Positions 49,641 to 58,235 of a stretch of DNA of 59,105 bases are shown piece after piece; the first letter of the stretch is position 1; each line of letters opens with the position of its first letter. The position numbers and the translations under genes are program-made. This DNA is from CAYONP01 sp964405335. Lineage in GTDB: Bacteria; Armatimonadota; UBA10988. Below the pieces are notes generated by a model that did no database searches, was not told the DNA's origin, and worked only from the letters and a program-made list of their open reading frames with translations. The DNA lies in the NCBI GenBank assembly GCA_964405335.1, contig CAYONP010000027.1:1-59105 (forward strand), read 5' to 3'.

Positions 49641-51272
49641 ATGTGGTGGTTCATCGGCCTGTGCGTGCTCTGTCTCTGGGCGCCGCGGGTGGCGGCCGAG
49701 CCGACTGCGGGCTACCTGCCCGGCCGGCCCTGGACGGCCATCGTGCCCGATCCCGACACGTTCGACTGGAGCGCGACCGACCGGCCGGGTTACCGCTTCC
49801 GCGGCATGGAGCCGATGCAACAGCGGTTCTACGACTACCTCCTGGCCAAACGCGCCGCGGGCCAGGCACCGAGCAGCGTCGACCAGATGATGGTCCGCCG
49901 ACTGATCGCGGCCCGTCGCTGGCCCGAACCGCCGCGGCCGAACGAGTTCTGGGCCGCCTACATGCGCTGGCTCCGCGAGCAGACCAGCGACGAACTGAAC
50001 ACGGCGCAGAACCTGCTGCTCACCGAGCTGATGCGCCGCGGCCTGGTGGCCCACGACCAGGCGCCGAGCGAGACCATCCGACGGTTGCTGGACTTGCTCC
50101 AAAGCCAGCCGGTCGAGCGCCAGAACTGGTTCGAGCGCAACATCCTCAGCGTCGAGCAGGTGATGGACTACACCTTGGCCAGCCAGGGCGTGCCGATGGC
50201 GCCACCGGCCGGGGCCGTCTACAGCGAAGGGCCGTTCCGCGGCTTGAGCCTCGAGTATCGCCTATCGGGCCTCGGCCTCGCCGGGCCTGGCGAGGCGGTC
50301 GACCGGCCCGATGGCGCGGCCCGCGCGCGCAGGCTCCGGGGTCACTTCGCACCGCCGTGCACCGTGGTGATCTCGGGCCGGGCAACCGTCGAGGGCCAGG
50401 CCGCCACGCTGCGGGTCTCAATCGGCGGCGTGGACATCACGTTAGGCCGACACCAACAGGAGGCGATGATCTGGCCGGAGCAGGGCGGGCGGGCCGACTT
50501 CCAGGTCACCACGGAGCTGCCGGCGCACTGCGATCAGGCCCACTTCACCATCGTGCTGGACCGCGGCCACGGTCCCGAGGGCTGGGGCGGCGAGCTGCGG
50601 GTTGAGGGTAGTTTGTCGCCCGCGGCCCCGGGCGACCCGGCCCCGGCGGCGGACGACGAGCCGTGGCGCCGCACGGTGGCCGAAACCGTGGCGCGTCTGG
50701 GCGACACCGGTACGCCCCTGGGCCGCGAGCTGGCGGCCATGCGCGAGGCGCTGCGCGGTGGCGACGCCGACTGGCGACGCTACGTCGACGAACAGCAGCG
50801 CAAGCTGAGCCAAGGCCCCGAACCGACGGCTGAACCGCTGCGGCAGTTGTGGCAGGCGGCGGAGCAGGGCGGCCCGGCCTGGGACGACCATTTGCGCCGG
50901 AACCTGGGCGTGCAGGCCCCGTCAGCCCCGGCCGATGCCGCCGGAGTCGGCGATGACCAGGGCGGGACGATCGAGGTCGGCACCGAGCTGGTCGACGGCC
51001 GTCTGATCGGCGTCGCCGGCACGTTCGTCCAACCGCTTCAACTGAGTTGCAGACTTGACTTTGTCGATCTGCCGCAGGGCACCCAGGTGGTCGCGGTCTG
51101 GCACCGCGACGGACGCGAGCTGGCCCGCTCGGCGCGCGAGGCCTCGGGCACCGGTTGGGTCAGTTTCACGGTCATGGGCGGCGACGGCGGGCCGCTGCCG
51201 CCGGGCAGGTATAGGCTGGTGGTTAGCGCCGGCGAGCGGCAACTCGGCTGGCGAGACTTCACGGTCCAGTGA
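49641..51272 (+). CDS. Large secreted protein of unknown function
   Basis: 543 residues from ATG 49641 with GGGGAG nearby; signal peptide MWWFIGLCVLCLWAPRVAAE. Residues 50-180 are mainly helical (QRFYDYLLAKRAAGQAPSSV; EFWAAYMRWLREQTSDELNT). Residues 200-320 look like a beta-sandwich (VVISGRATVEGQAATLRVSI), then a charged helical region, then a C-terminal beta domain (CRLDFVDLPQGTQVVAVWHR; PLPPGRYRLVVSAGERQLGW) resembling carbohydrate-binding or Ig folds. I do not recognise it. It is divergent from the PP-loop gene. Confidence 0.65.
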   Translation: MWWFIGLCVLCLWAPRVAAEPTAGYLPGRPWTAIVPDPDTFDWSATDRPGYRFRGMEPMQQRFYDYLLAKRAAGQAPSSVDQMMVRRLIAARRWPEPPRPNEFWAAYMRWLREQTSDELNTAQNLLLTELMRRGLVAHDQAPSETIRRLLDLLQSQPVERQNWFERNILSVEQVMDYTLASQGVPMAPPAGAVYSEGPFRGLSLEYRLSGLGLAGPGEAVDRPDGAARARRLRGHFAPPCTVVISGRATVEGQAATLRVSIGGVDITLGRHQQEAMIWPEQGGRADFQVTTELPAHCDQAHFTIVLDRGHGPEGWGGELRVEGSLSPAAPGDPAPAADDEPWRRTVAETVARLGDTGTPLGRELAAMREALRGGDADWRRYVDEQQRKLSQGPEPTAEPLRQLWQAAEQGGPAWDDHLRRNLGVQAPSAPADAAGVGDDQGGTIEVGTELVDGRLIGVAGTFVQPLQLSCRLDFVDLPQGTQVVAVWHRDGRELARSAREASGTGWVSFTVMGGDGGPLPPGRYRLVVSAGERQLGWRDFTVQ

Positions 51273-51322
51273 GCGGCGGGCCGAGCGCGGCCGGCCGCCG
51301 GGAGCGCGCGGTCGCCGCGACG

Positions 51323-51760
51323 CTACGCGCCCTCTTCGTCCCGCCAGCCCTGCATCAACTCGATGATGTTCCCCTCGGCGTCGCGCAGGAAGCAGATTCG
51401 CAGACCGGGGACGATGCTACCGCAGTCGATGATCGGGTCGGGCTCGATCCCGTCGGCCCGCAGGTCGGCCACCGCGGCGTCGAGATCCTCGACCTCGAAG
51501 GCCAGGTGCTTGAAGCCGACCGGTTGTTCGCCGCCGCGGGCGGTGCCGTCGGCGGCGCCGAACAGCTCGAGGCAGCAGTCGCCGCGGCGGAGCATGACGA
51601 ACTCGCCCGGCTCACCGCGCCGGAAGACGCGGCAGCGCTCGAACCCGAAGTGCTGGCGGTAGAACGCCTCCTGAGCGTGGCGGTCGGCGCAACTGAAGGC
51701 GATATGATGGACGGCGGGCAAGGCTGTCTCCCCGGCGGCGATTCGCCGCCCGCCGCCCAT
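51323..51760 (-). CDS. VOC-superfamily (glyoxalase/dioxygenase-fold) protein
   Basis: 145 residues. Two beta-alpha-beta-beta-beta modules: VHHIAFSCADRHAQEAFYRQ…FGFE and FKHLAFEVEDLDAAVADLRA…FLRDAEGNIIELMQG. Metal ligands are likely the histidine in VHHIAF, the glutamate in CLELFG, the histidine in KHLAFE and the glutamate in IIELMQ. Members are lyases, isomerases or dioxygenases for small molecules; which one is unclear. It lies 16 bp after the ammonium transporter gene and is presumably co-transcribed. Confidence 0.82.
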   Translation of the reverse strand: MGGGRRIAAGETALPAVHHIAFSCADRHAQEAFYRQHFGFERCRVFRRGEPGEFVMLRRGDCCLELFGAADGTARGGEQPVGFKHLAFEVEDLDAAVADLRADGIEPDPIIDCGSIVPGLRICFLRDAEGNIIELMQGWRDEEGA

Positions 51761-51776
51761 CCCTTCAGTCGCCGGC

Positions 51777-52994
51777 TCAGATCCGATAGCCCGTCTCGCC
51801 GTGCAGCGCCAGGTCGAGCCCGTCCTGCTCCTCCTCTTCGCTCAGCCGCAGCGGCGTCACCGCGCCGATGAGCTTGAGCAGGATCAGCGTGACCACCGCC
51901 GCGTAGGCCCAGGTGATCATCGTCGCGACCACCTGCGTGCCGGCCAGGCTGGGGCTGCCGGCGAACAGGCCGTCGGCACCGGCGGCGTTGTAGACCGTGG
52001 TGGCGAACAGGCCGGTGGCAATCGCGCCCCAGGTGCCGCCGACGCCGTGGACGCCGAAGGCGTCGAGCGAGTCGTCGTAGCCGAGCTTGCTCTTCAGCTC
52101 GACCGCATAGAAGCAGAGCACGCCCGCGCCGAGGCCGATCAGCAGCGCGCCGAGCGGCGCCACGAAGCCGGCCGCCGGGGTGACCCCGACGAGCCCGGCG
52201 ACCGCGCCCGAGACGGCACCGAGCATGGTCGTGCGGCGATGCCTGAGGTACTCGACCACCAGCCAGGCCAACGTCGCCGCGGCGGCGGAGGTGTTGGTGT
52301 TGATGAACGCCAGCGCGGCGGTGCCGTCGGCGGCCAGGGCGCTGCCGGCGTTGAAGCCGAACCAGCCGAACCAGAGGATGCCCGCGCCGAGGACGGTCAT
52401 GGTCAGGTTGTGCGGTGCCGGGATGTCCTGCTCGTCCTGCCGCCGCGCGCCGAGGACGAGGCAGCAGACCAGGGCCGAGACGCCGCTGGAAACATGGACG
52501 ACATTTCCGCCGGCGAAATCGAGCGAGCCGAGGTGGCCTTCGCCGGCGCCGAGGAACCCGCCGCCCCACACCCAGTGGGCCACCGGAGCATAGACCAGCA
52601 GGCTCCACAGGCCGATGAACCAGAGGTAGGCGGAGAACCGCATCCGCTCGGCGACCGCGCCGGAGATGAGCGCCGGGGTGATGATGGCGAACATCCCCTG
52701 GTAGACGACAAACACGTAGGTGGGAATCGAGCCGGTCACATCGCCGGGCAGGATGCCCTTCAGCCCGAGGTGGGCCAGCCCGCCGATGAAGGCGTTGCCC
52801 TCGCTGAACGCCAGCGAGTAACCGACGAGCACCCATAGAACGCCGACCAGGGCCACGGCAATCATGCTGTGGAGCATCGTGCCGAGGACGTTCTTACGCC
52901 GCACCATGCCGCCGTAGAAGAGGGCCAGGCCGGGGGTCATGAGCATGACCAGCGCGGCACTGGCGAGCACCCAGGCGGTGTCGCCACGATCCAT
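51777..52994 (-). CDS. Ammonium transporter (Amt)
   Basis: 405 residues from ATG 52994, with AAGGAGG seven bases upstream. Eleven membrane helices; Amt signatures GLALFYGGMVRRKN, DFAGGNVVHVSSGVSALVCC and DAFGVHGVGGTWGAIATGLF with the twin pore histidines in VVHVSSG and VHGVGG context. It imports ammonium as NH3/H+ into the cytoplasm. There is no leading signal peptide extension as in AmtB, and no glnK/glnB gene follows (a VOC gene does), which is unusual for bacterial amt. Confidence 0.92.
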   Translation of the reverse strand: MDRGDTAWVLASAALVMLMTPGLALFYGGMVRRKNVLGTMLHSMIAVALVGVLWVLVGYSLAFSEGNAFIGGLAHLGLKGILPGDVTGSIPTYVFVVYQGMFAIITPALISGAVAERMRFSAYLWFIGLWSLLVYAPVAHWVWGGGFLGAGEGHLGSLDFAGGNVVHVSSGVSALVCCLVLGARRQDEQDIPAPHNLTMTVLGAGILWFGWFGFNAGSALAADGTAALAFINTNTSAAAATLAWLVVEYLRHRRTTMLGAVSGAVAGLVGVTPAAGFVAPLGALLIGLGAGVLCFYAVELKSKLGYDDSLDAFGVHGVGGTWGAIATGLFATTVYNAAGADGLFAGSPSLAGTQVVATMITWAYAAVVTLILLKLIGAVTPLRLSEEEEQDGLDLALHGETGYRI

Positions 52995-53076
52995 CAGGCC
53001 GCCTCCTTGTCGCCCGATTGTTGCCGATGTGGCCACCTCGCTCCGATTTCGCGGCGGCCGGGCCGGGCGTTGATGT

Positions 53077-53097
53077 CGAACGCGTTAACAACGTTCG
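53077..53097. promoter_or_regulatory. Inverted repeat upstream of amt
   Basis: CGAACG-N9-CGTTCG with an AACGCGTT palindrome within it, 83-103 bp upstream of the amt start. It could be a nitrogen-responsive operator; I found no sigma54 -24/-12 pair. The rest of 52995-53209 shows no gene. Confidence 0.35.
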
Positions 53098-53209
53098 CGG
53101 TCAGGGTGGCGGGATAATGTTTCGGGAAGATGTCCCGCCGGTGAACAATGGGCGTCTGCCTGGCGGCCACATGGACCTGTTGAGCACGGTCACCGAGCGC
53201 CGAACCGGT

Positions 53210-53390
53210 CGGCGCGACCCTGGTGGTCGCCCGCTGCTGGAGCGGGTTGGTTGAACGGGTAGGGGAGACCCTGGTGGTCGCCCGCTGCTGGTGCAGGTTC
53301 GTTGAACCGGTAGGGGCGGCCCTTGTGGTCGCCCGCTGCTGGAGCGGGTTCCTTGAACCGCGGGCAGCCACCAGGGCTGCCCCTACCAGG
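53210..53390. repeat. 51-bp tandem REP array with a closing inverted copy
   Basis: GTAG feet at 53259 and 53310 (51 bp apart) are each followed by imperfect hairpins (GGGAGACC/GGTCGCCC, GGGCGGCC/GGTCGCCC); a third, perfect hairpin GGGCAGCC/GGCTGCCC with CTAC closes the array at 53362-53386 in opposite orientation. The units also share TGAACSGGTAGGGG and CGCCCGCTGCTGG. Together with 52995-53209 this makes 425 bp without a gene. Confidence 0.8.
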
Positions 53391-53419
53391 GCATTTGAGC
53401 GGGGCGCACGCCGCGGCGG

Positions 53420-54172
53420 TCAGGCGTCGGCCGCGCAGCGGAAGCCGTAGAAGTTGGCCGAGTTGTTCGCCCAGCCGCTCATGATCCGGCAAGCGCCGCG
53501 CAGCGTCAGCGGCGTCGCCGTCTGCCAGCAGCCGCCCCGGATGGCCGCCGCCTGCGGGATCGGCTGGTCGGCGCACCATTCGGCCACCTGGCCGGCCATG
53601 TGCAGGCAGCCGAACGGGCTGGCGCCCTGCGGGTAGCTGTCGGCCGGCTCGGTCGTCGGGCCGCGCAGACCCTTGCGGTTCCAGACGCAGGCCTCGGCGT
53701 CGAACCGGTTGCCCCACGGCCAGATCAGCGACTCGGGCCCGCGCGCGGCATACTCCCACTCGTCCTCGCGCGGCAGGCGTTTGCCCGCCCAGGCGGCATA
53801 GGCGCTGGCCATGGCGTGGTCGATCCCGGTCACCGGATGGTCGCCCAGCCCGGGCGGCGGACTGTTCTCGCGCCAGCCCATCGGCCGGCGCGCCCCGGTG
53901 GCGGTGATGAACGCGGCGTAGTCGGCGCCGGTCACCGGCGTGCGGTCGATCCGGAAGGCCGGCAGCTCGACCTCGCGCGGCTCCTCGCCGACGAGCCACG
54001 AGACGTGGCAGTCGTACATGTCGGCCAGTCGCGCGGCGAGGTCGGGCGGCGTGCCGAGCCGGGCACGGCCGGCGGGGATGAGGATCATCGCGTCCTCCTG
54101 CGCGGGCAGGGCCGCGGCGGCGGCCAGGCCGGCGGCCAGGTGCAGCAGCTCACGGCGCGACAGCTCGTTCAT
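53420..54172 (-). CDS. Exported FGE/SUMF1-domain protein
   Basis: 250 residues. N-terminus SRRELLHLAAGLAAAAALP has the twin-arginine form, so Tat export of a folded protein is likely. The body is the formylglycine-generating-enzyme/EgtB-type lectin fold: ILIPAGRARLGTP, FRIDRTPVTGADYAAFI, YAAWAGKRLPREDEWEYAAR, FGCLHMAGQVAEWC and AIRGGCWQTATPLTLRGACR. True FGE has two cysteines a few residues after the GGS motif; here the cysteine replaces the serine (GGCW) and the second is 12 residues later, so sulfatase activation is doubtful. It begins 3 bp after the preceding unknown gene. Confidence 0.8.
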   Translation of the reverse strand: MNELSRRELLHLAAGLAAAAALPAQEDAMILIPAGRARLGTPPDLAARLADMYDCHVSWLVGEEPREVELPAFRIDRTPVTGADYAAFITATGARRPMGWRENSPPPGLGDHPVTGIDHAMASAYAAWAGKRLPREDEWEYAARGPESLIWPWGNRFDAEACVWNRKGLRGPTTEPADSYPQGASPFGCLHMAGQVAEWCADQPIPQAAAIRGGCWQTATPLTLRGACRIMSGWANNSANFYGFRCAADA

Positions 54173-54175
54173 CGC

Positions 54176-54922
54176 TCACCCCATCTCGCGCTTCATCCGC
54201 GCGTACCAGTCGGCCAGGCTGGCGGTGACGTAATAGGTGCGGTTCAGCCCGCTGCCGGTCTGCCCCGGTTCGAGCCGCCCGAAGCCGACGGCGGCGTGGA
54301 TGCACGAGTATTCCTGGTTCTGAAACAGGTACATCGCCGGCTTCGCGACGGTGGCCACCAGCTTGGTGCCGTCGTCGTTGGCGATGGCCATCCAGCCTTC
54401 GAGGGTCACCTCGGGCGTGGCCCGAAAGCCGGCGACGAACGGGATGCTCATCCCCGGCGGCGCACCCTCGACGCTGTACAGCTGCACCGTCGGCCGGATG
54501 CTGAACACTCGCGGCACCGAGCGCAGCGGCACCGGCCGGCCGGCCAGCCCGACCCAGGTGCGCAGGCAGTCGTGGTCGCGCGTGCTCGGCGCGCCGCCGC
54601 ACTGGCAGCAGCAGAAGGCGTGCGACTGCTCCCACACTCGTTCGGACAGGTTGGTCACAGCGAACGTGGCGTCGACATAGTCCTCGGTCGAGGTGACGGT
54701 CATGGTGTAGCGCAGCTCGCCCGGCTGCTCGCCGAGCTGCACCTGCTCGCCGGCCGGGCCGGTCTCCCAGGTCGGGGTCAGATTGCCGAACCAGACCGAG
54801 CGCGCCGTGTCGCCAATCGATTCGGGATAGCCGAGCCCGAAGCCCTCGCCGGGGAAGGCCGGCACGTCGCGGATGTCGCAGGCCATCTGGTTCGGTCGGC
54901 CCTGGTAACGGATGTTGGGCAT
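54176..54922 (-). CDS. Unknown protein coupled to the FGE-like gene
   Basis: 248 residues, no signal peptide. Largely beta-strand in character (ELRYTMTVTSTEDYVDATFA; PTVQLYSVEGAPPGMSIPFV), with a cysteine cluster HAFCCCQCGGAP and a histidine-rich surrounding (THEDHDC-like spacing). The cluster might bind metal. The pattern VTNLSERVWEQSHAFCCCQC then LRTWV is not one I recognise. It lies 3 bp upstream of the exported FGE-like gene, so both belong to one operon, and is divergent from the GH106-like gene. Confidence 0.6.
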   Translation of the reverse strand: MPNIRYQGRPNQMACDIRDVPAFPGEGFGLGYPESIGDTARSVWFGNLTPTWETGPAGEQVQLGEQPGELRYTMTVTSTEDYVDATFAVTNLSERVWEQSHAFCCCQCGGAPSTRDHDCLRTWVGLAGRPVPLRSVPRVFSIRPTVQLYSVEGAPPGMSIPFVAGFRATPEVTLEGWMAIANDDGTKLVATVAKPAMYLFQNQEYSCIHAAVGFGRLEPGQTGSGLNRTYYVTASLADWYARMKREMG

Positions 54923-55022
54923 TGCCTCGCTCCGCTGACACTGATCGCTTCGCCCGCCTGTACCATCCTCCTGCGCTTATTGCCCGGCGGGGCATGTGTC
55001 ATGCTCCGCGGCGGAGTTGGTG

Positions 55023-58000
55023 GTGCGCTACCCAGTGGTCCTCTCGCTCGTCGCGCTGCTCGCCTGCGGCCGCGCCGCGCCGCCCGAACTGGCCGCCCGG
55101 CCGGGCAATCTGCACGGCGGGTGGCGCTTCTCGACCGATCCCGACGACGTCGGCGAGGCCCAGGGCTGGCAGCAGGCCGAGTTCGACGACTCGGCCTGGC
55201 GCACCATCGCCGTGCCCGGCTACTGGGAGCCGCAGGGCGTAACCGACCCGCGGCCCGGCCGCCCGCCGACGCCGCCGACCGGCGCGGTGCGCTTCACCGA
55301 CTACGACGGCGTCGCCTGGTACCGCACCCGGGTGACCCTTCCGCCGGCCTGGCGCGGCGCGCCGCTCGAGCTCCACCTGGCCCAGGTCGACGACCAGGAT
55401 CGCAGCTTCGTCAACGGCACGTTGGTCGGTGCGACGGGGCCGGGCGTCGAGCAGCCGGTCGGCGTCTGGCGGCGCTACCCGGTGCCGGCCGAGCTGGCCA
55501 CAGAGACGCTGGTGATTGCCGTGCGGGTGACCGATCTGGGCGGCCCGGGCGGGCTGCAAGGGCCGATGCTGGCACTCCTGCCGGCGGACTTCGCGAGCCG
55601 ACTGATGACCCTCCCCAGCGACGATCGACCGGCGGCCGAGCGCTTCGCCGACCCGCCGGGCTCCGCGCGCATCCTGCCCATCCACCACCGCTGGCCCGAT
55701 GATCCCGAGGCGGCGCGGATGCAGCTCGCCACCGACCTGGCCAACGGCTTCGGCGGCGCGGCGACGAACGTCGACTTTCGCGGCTACCTGGAGGACGACG
55801 CGGCCTGGGCCCGGCTGCGCGACATCGTCGCCACTGCCCGAGAGGCCGGCGCCTCGCTCTGGCTGTATGACGAGGAGGGTTATCCGTCGGGCGCCGCCGG
55901 CGGCATCGTGCTCCGCGATCATCCCGAGTTCGAGTCACGCGGCCTGCTCGTCGCCGAGGCGGTCAGTCGCGGCGAGGCGATCGAGCTGACCGCGCCGCCC
56001 GGCCGGGTGGTCATGGCCGTCGCCCTGCCGCTCGGCCCCGACGGGGTCGACCTGACCGGCGCCGTGCCGCTCACCGCCGCCGCCGGTGAGCCGCTGCGGT
56101 TCGCGCCGCGTGGAGGCACGTGGCTGGTCCAGATCATCTGCGACGACGTGCTCTACGAGGGCACCCACGCGACGAACAACGTCTTCAGAGACCGGCGCGT
56201 GCCGAACCTGCTGGTCGCCGAGGCGACCGAGTACTTCCTGCGCGTCACGCACGACCGCTATGCCGAGCAGTTCGGCGCCGACCTGGGCAACACGTTCGTC
56301 AGCACCTTCACCGACGAACCGTCGCTGATGAGCGTTTTTCTCAAGCCGATGCCGTACCGCCCGCTGCCCTGGTCGCCCGACCTGCCGCGGGCCTATCAGG
56401 CGCGCTGGGGCGAGGAGCTCTGGCCGACCCTGCCGCTGCTCGCCGCCGACGGGCTGGGCGCGGCAGCGGCGCGCTACCGCTACTGGCAGCTCATCGCCGA
56501 GACCACGGCGGCCAACTATTTCGGCCTCATCCGCCGCTGGTGCGAGGCGCACGGTCTGCGCTCGGGCGGGCACCTGCTGTACGAAGAGCCACTGCTCATG
56601 CACGTCCCGTTCTACGGCGACTTCATGGCCTGCGCCCGGGAACTGACCGCGCCGAGCATCGACTGCCTGACCAGCCTGCCCGAGACCGTACCGCAGCAGA
56701 TCGGCAAACTCGTTTCGTCGGCCGGCGAGTTGGCCGGCAACACCTTGACCATGTCCGAGGCGAGCGACTTCTCGCAGCGCTACCGCCCGGCCGGCGACAC
56801 GCGGCCGGTGGTCCAGGTCAGCGAGGCGCAGATCCGCGGCTCGCTGCACCGCCAGCAGATCAGCGGGATCAACACCTTCACCAGCTACTACTCGTGGGAC
56901 GGGCGCGACCAGGCCGAGCTGCGCCGGCTCAACGAGCAGATCGGACGGGTCAACACGCTCATCCGCGGCGGCCACCTGGTCGCCGACGTGGCGGTGGTCT
57001 ATCCGGTCAACAGCGTCTGGCCGCACTACCGGCCGCGGCAGCACCTGGCCACCGACGCGCCGGGCGCGGTGGCGATCGCCCAGGCGTTCCAGACCGCGGT
57101 CGATCAGCTCTTCGCCGCCGGGCGCGACTACTGCCTGGTCGACGCCCGCGGCCTGGCCGAGGCCACCGTCGAGGGCAACACGCTGGTTCACGGCGACCTG
57201 CGCTGGAAGGTGCTCGTGCTGCCCGGCGTCGAGACGCTCCCGGCGGCCGCCTGGGCGCAGGTGGCCGCCTTTGCCCGCGGCGGCGGCGCGGTGGTCGCCC
57301 TGGGGCCGCGGCCGCGCAACAGCGAGACGGAGTTTCCCGCCCCGGCGGTGCGGGCGCTCGACGACGAGCTGTTCGGCGCCGACGGGCGTGGCGTCTGGCT
57401 CGATGCGGGCGAGGAGATCCTGCTCGCCACGGTGGTCGACGGCCTGCTCGAGCGCGACGTGAGCTGGCAGCCGGCCGGTCCGCTGCGCACCACCCACCGT
57501 CGGGTCGAGGAGCATGATCTCTGGCTGGTGACCAACGACGGCGACCGGTCCTGGAGCGGCACCATCAGCGTCGCCGGCGAGGGCGAGGGCGAGCTGTGGG
57601 ACCCGGTCGACGGTAGTCGCCGGCCGATCGGCGACGGCACCGTGACGCTGCCCGAGTACGGCGCGGTGGTCGTCCGCTACCCGGCGGCGCGCGAGCGGCA
57701 GCGGCGCGAGGGCGGCGCGCTGGCCCGCCCGGCGCTGCGCGTGCTCAGCTTCGAGGCGGTCACTGTGGGGCATGGCGAGCATGTCGCCGGCGAGCTGACC
57801 GAGGGCCAGGTCGAGGGCGACCTGCGCGCTTGGACCGCCGTCGGCCGGCTGACCCGCGGCGAGGTGGACACGCACCTGATGGTGCGCTTCCAACTGCCCG
57901 CGCCGCTCGATCTCACTGCCACCGACTGGCTGGTGGTCGATAGTTGGGTGCCCGAGGGTCAGGAGAGCGGGCCGAACCTGCTGGTCGTCGCCGGCGACGC

Positions 58001-58235
58001 CGACGGGAGCGTCTTCCTGGCCGAGGCGGGCCGCTCGCTCGGCCGGCCCGGCAAGGCCACCTCCTACGTGCCGTGGAATCGCTTCACTCCCCTCGGGCAG
58101 CAGGGCGGCGACGGCCGGCTCGACCGCGCGAAGATCGCGGCGATCACCGTCGGCTGGGGCGGTCACATCGGCCGCGAGGGCGACCGGATCGAGTTCACCT
58201 GCACCGCACCGATGACCGCGACGGCACCGCGATGA
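55023..58235 (+). CDS. Lipoprotein glycoside hydrolase, GH106-like rhamnosidase
   Basis: 1070 residues from GTG 55023, chosen because GGAG lies six bases upstream and the lipobox LLAC (C15) then follows properly. Residues 20-180 form a GH2-like sugar-binding domain (WRFSTDPDDVGEAQGWQQAE; YRTRVTLPPAWRGAPLELHL). The core has the GH106 hallmark LYDEEGYPSGAAGG near 282, then STFTDEPSLMSVF and LRSGGHLLYEEPLL, which hold acidic catalytic candidates. A jelly-roll closes the protein. GH106 enzymes remove alpha-L-rhamnose, for instance from rhamnogalacturonan. The TGA stop overlaps the ATG of the next gene. Confidence 0.8.
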   Translation: MRYPVVLSLVALLACGRAAPPELAARPGNLHGGWRFSTDPDDVGEAQGWQQAEFDDSAWRTIAVPGYWEPQGVTDPRPGRPPTPPTGAVRFTDYDGVAWYRTRVTLPPAWRGAPLELHLAQVDDQDRSFVNGTLVGATGPGVEQPVGVWRRYPVPAELATETLVIAVRVTDLGGPGGLQGPMLALLPADFASRLMTLPSDDRPAAERFADPPGSARILPIHHRWPDDPEAARMQLATDLANGFGGAATNVDFRGYLEDDAAWARLRDIVATAREAGASLWLYDEEGYPSGAAGGIVLRDHPEFESRGLLVAEAVSRGEAIELTAPPGRVVMAVALPLGPDGVDLTGAVPLTAAAGEPLRFAPRGGTWLVQIICDDVLYEGTHATNNVFRDRRVPNLLVAEATEYFLRVTHDRYAEQFGADLGNTFVSTFTDEPSLMSVFLKPMPYRPLPWSPDLPRAYQARWGEELWPTLPLLAADGLGAAAARYRYWQLIAETTAANYFGLIRRWCEAHGLRSGGHLLYEEPLLMHVPFYGDFMACARELTAPSIDCLTSLPETVPQQIGKLVSSAGELAGNTLTMSEASDFSQRYRPAGDTRPVVQVSEAQIRGSLHRQQISGINTFTSYYSWDGRDQAELRRLNEQIGRVNTLIRGGHLVADVAVVYPVNSVWPHYRPRQHLATDAPGAVAIAQAFQTAVDQLFAAGRDYCLVDARGLAEATVEGNTLVHGDLRWKVLVLPGVETLPAAAWAQVAAFARGGGAVVALGPRPRNSETEFPAPAVRALDDELFGADGRGVWLDAGEEILLATVVDGLLERDVSWQPAGPLRTTHRRVEEHDLWLVTNDGDRSWSGTISVAGEGEGELWDPVDGSRRPIGDGTVTLPEYGAVVVRYPAARERQRREGGALARPALRVLSFEAVTVGHGEHVAGELTEGQVEGDLRAWTAVGRLTRGEVDTHLMVRFQLPAPLDLTATDWLVVDSWVPEGQESGPNLLVVAGDADGSVFLAEAGRSLGRPGKATSYVPWNRFTPLGQQGGDGRLDRAKIAAITVGWGGHIGREGDRIEFTCTAPMTATAPR

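Noticed and set aside
52995..53150. Sigma54 promoter for amt
   Set aside because: No GG-N10-GC element with the TGGCAC/TTGC context was found on the minus strand upstream of the start.
53018..53254. 78-codon plus-strand open frame upstream of amt
   Set aside because: It runs into the REP array, has no ribosome-binding site and no protein-like features.
53210..53390. 51-bp direct repeats as a CRISPR array
   Set aside because: There are only about three units, no unique spacers of constant length, no cas genes, and each unit is a GTAG hairpin with a closing inverted copy, which fits REP/BIME elements.
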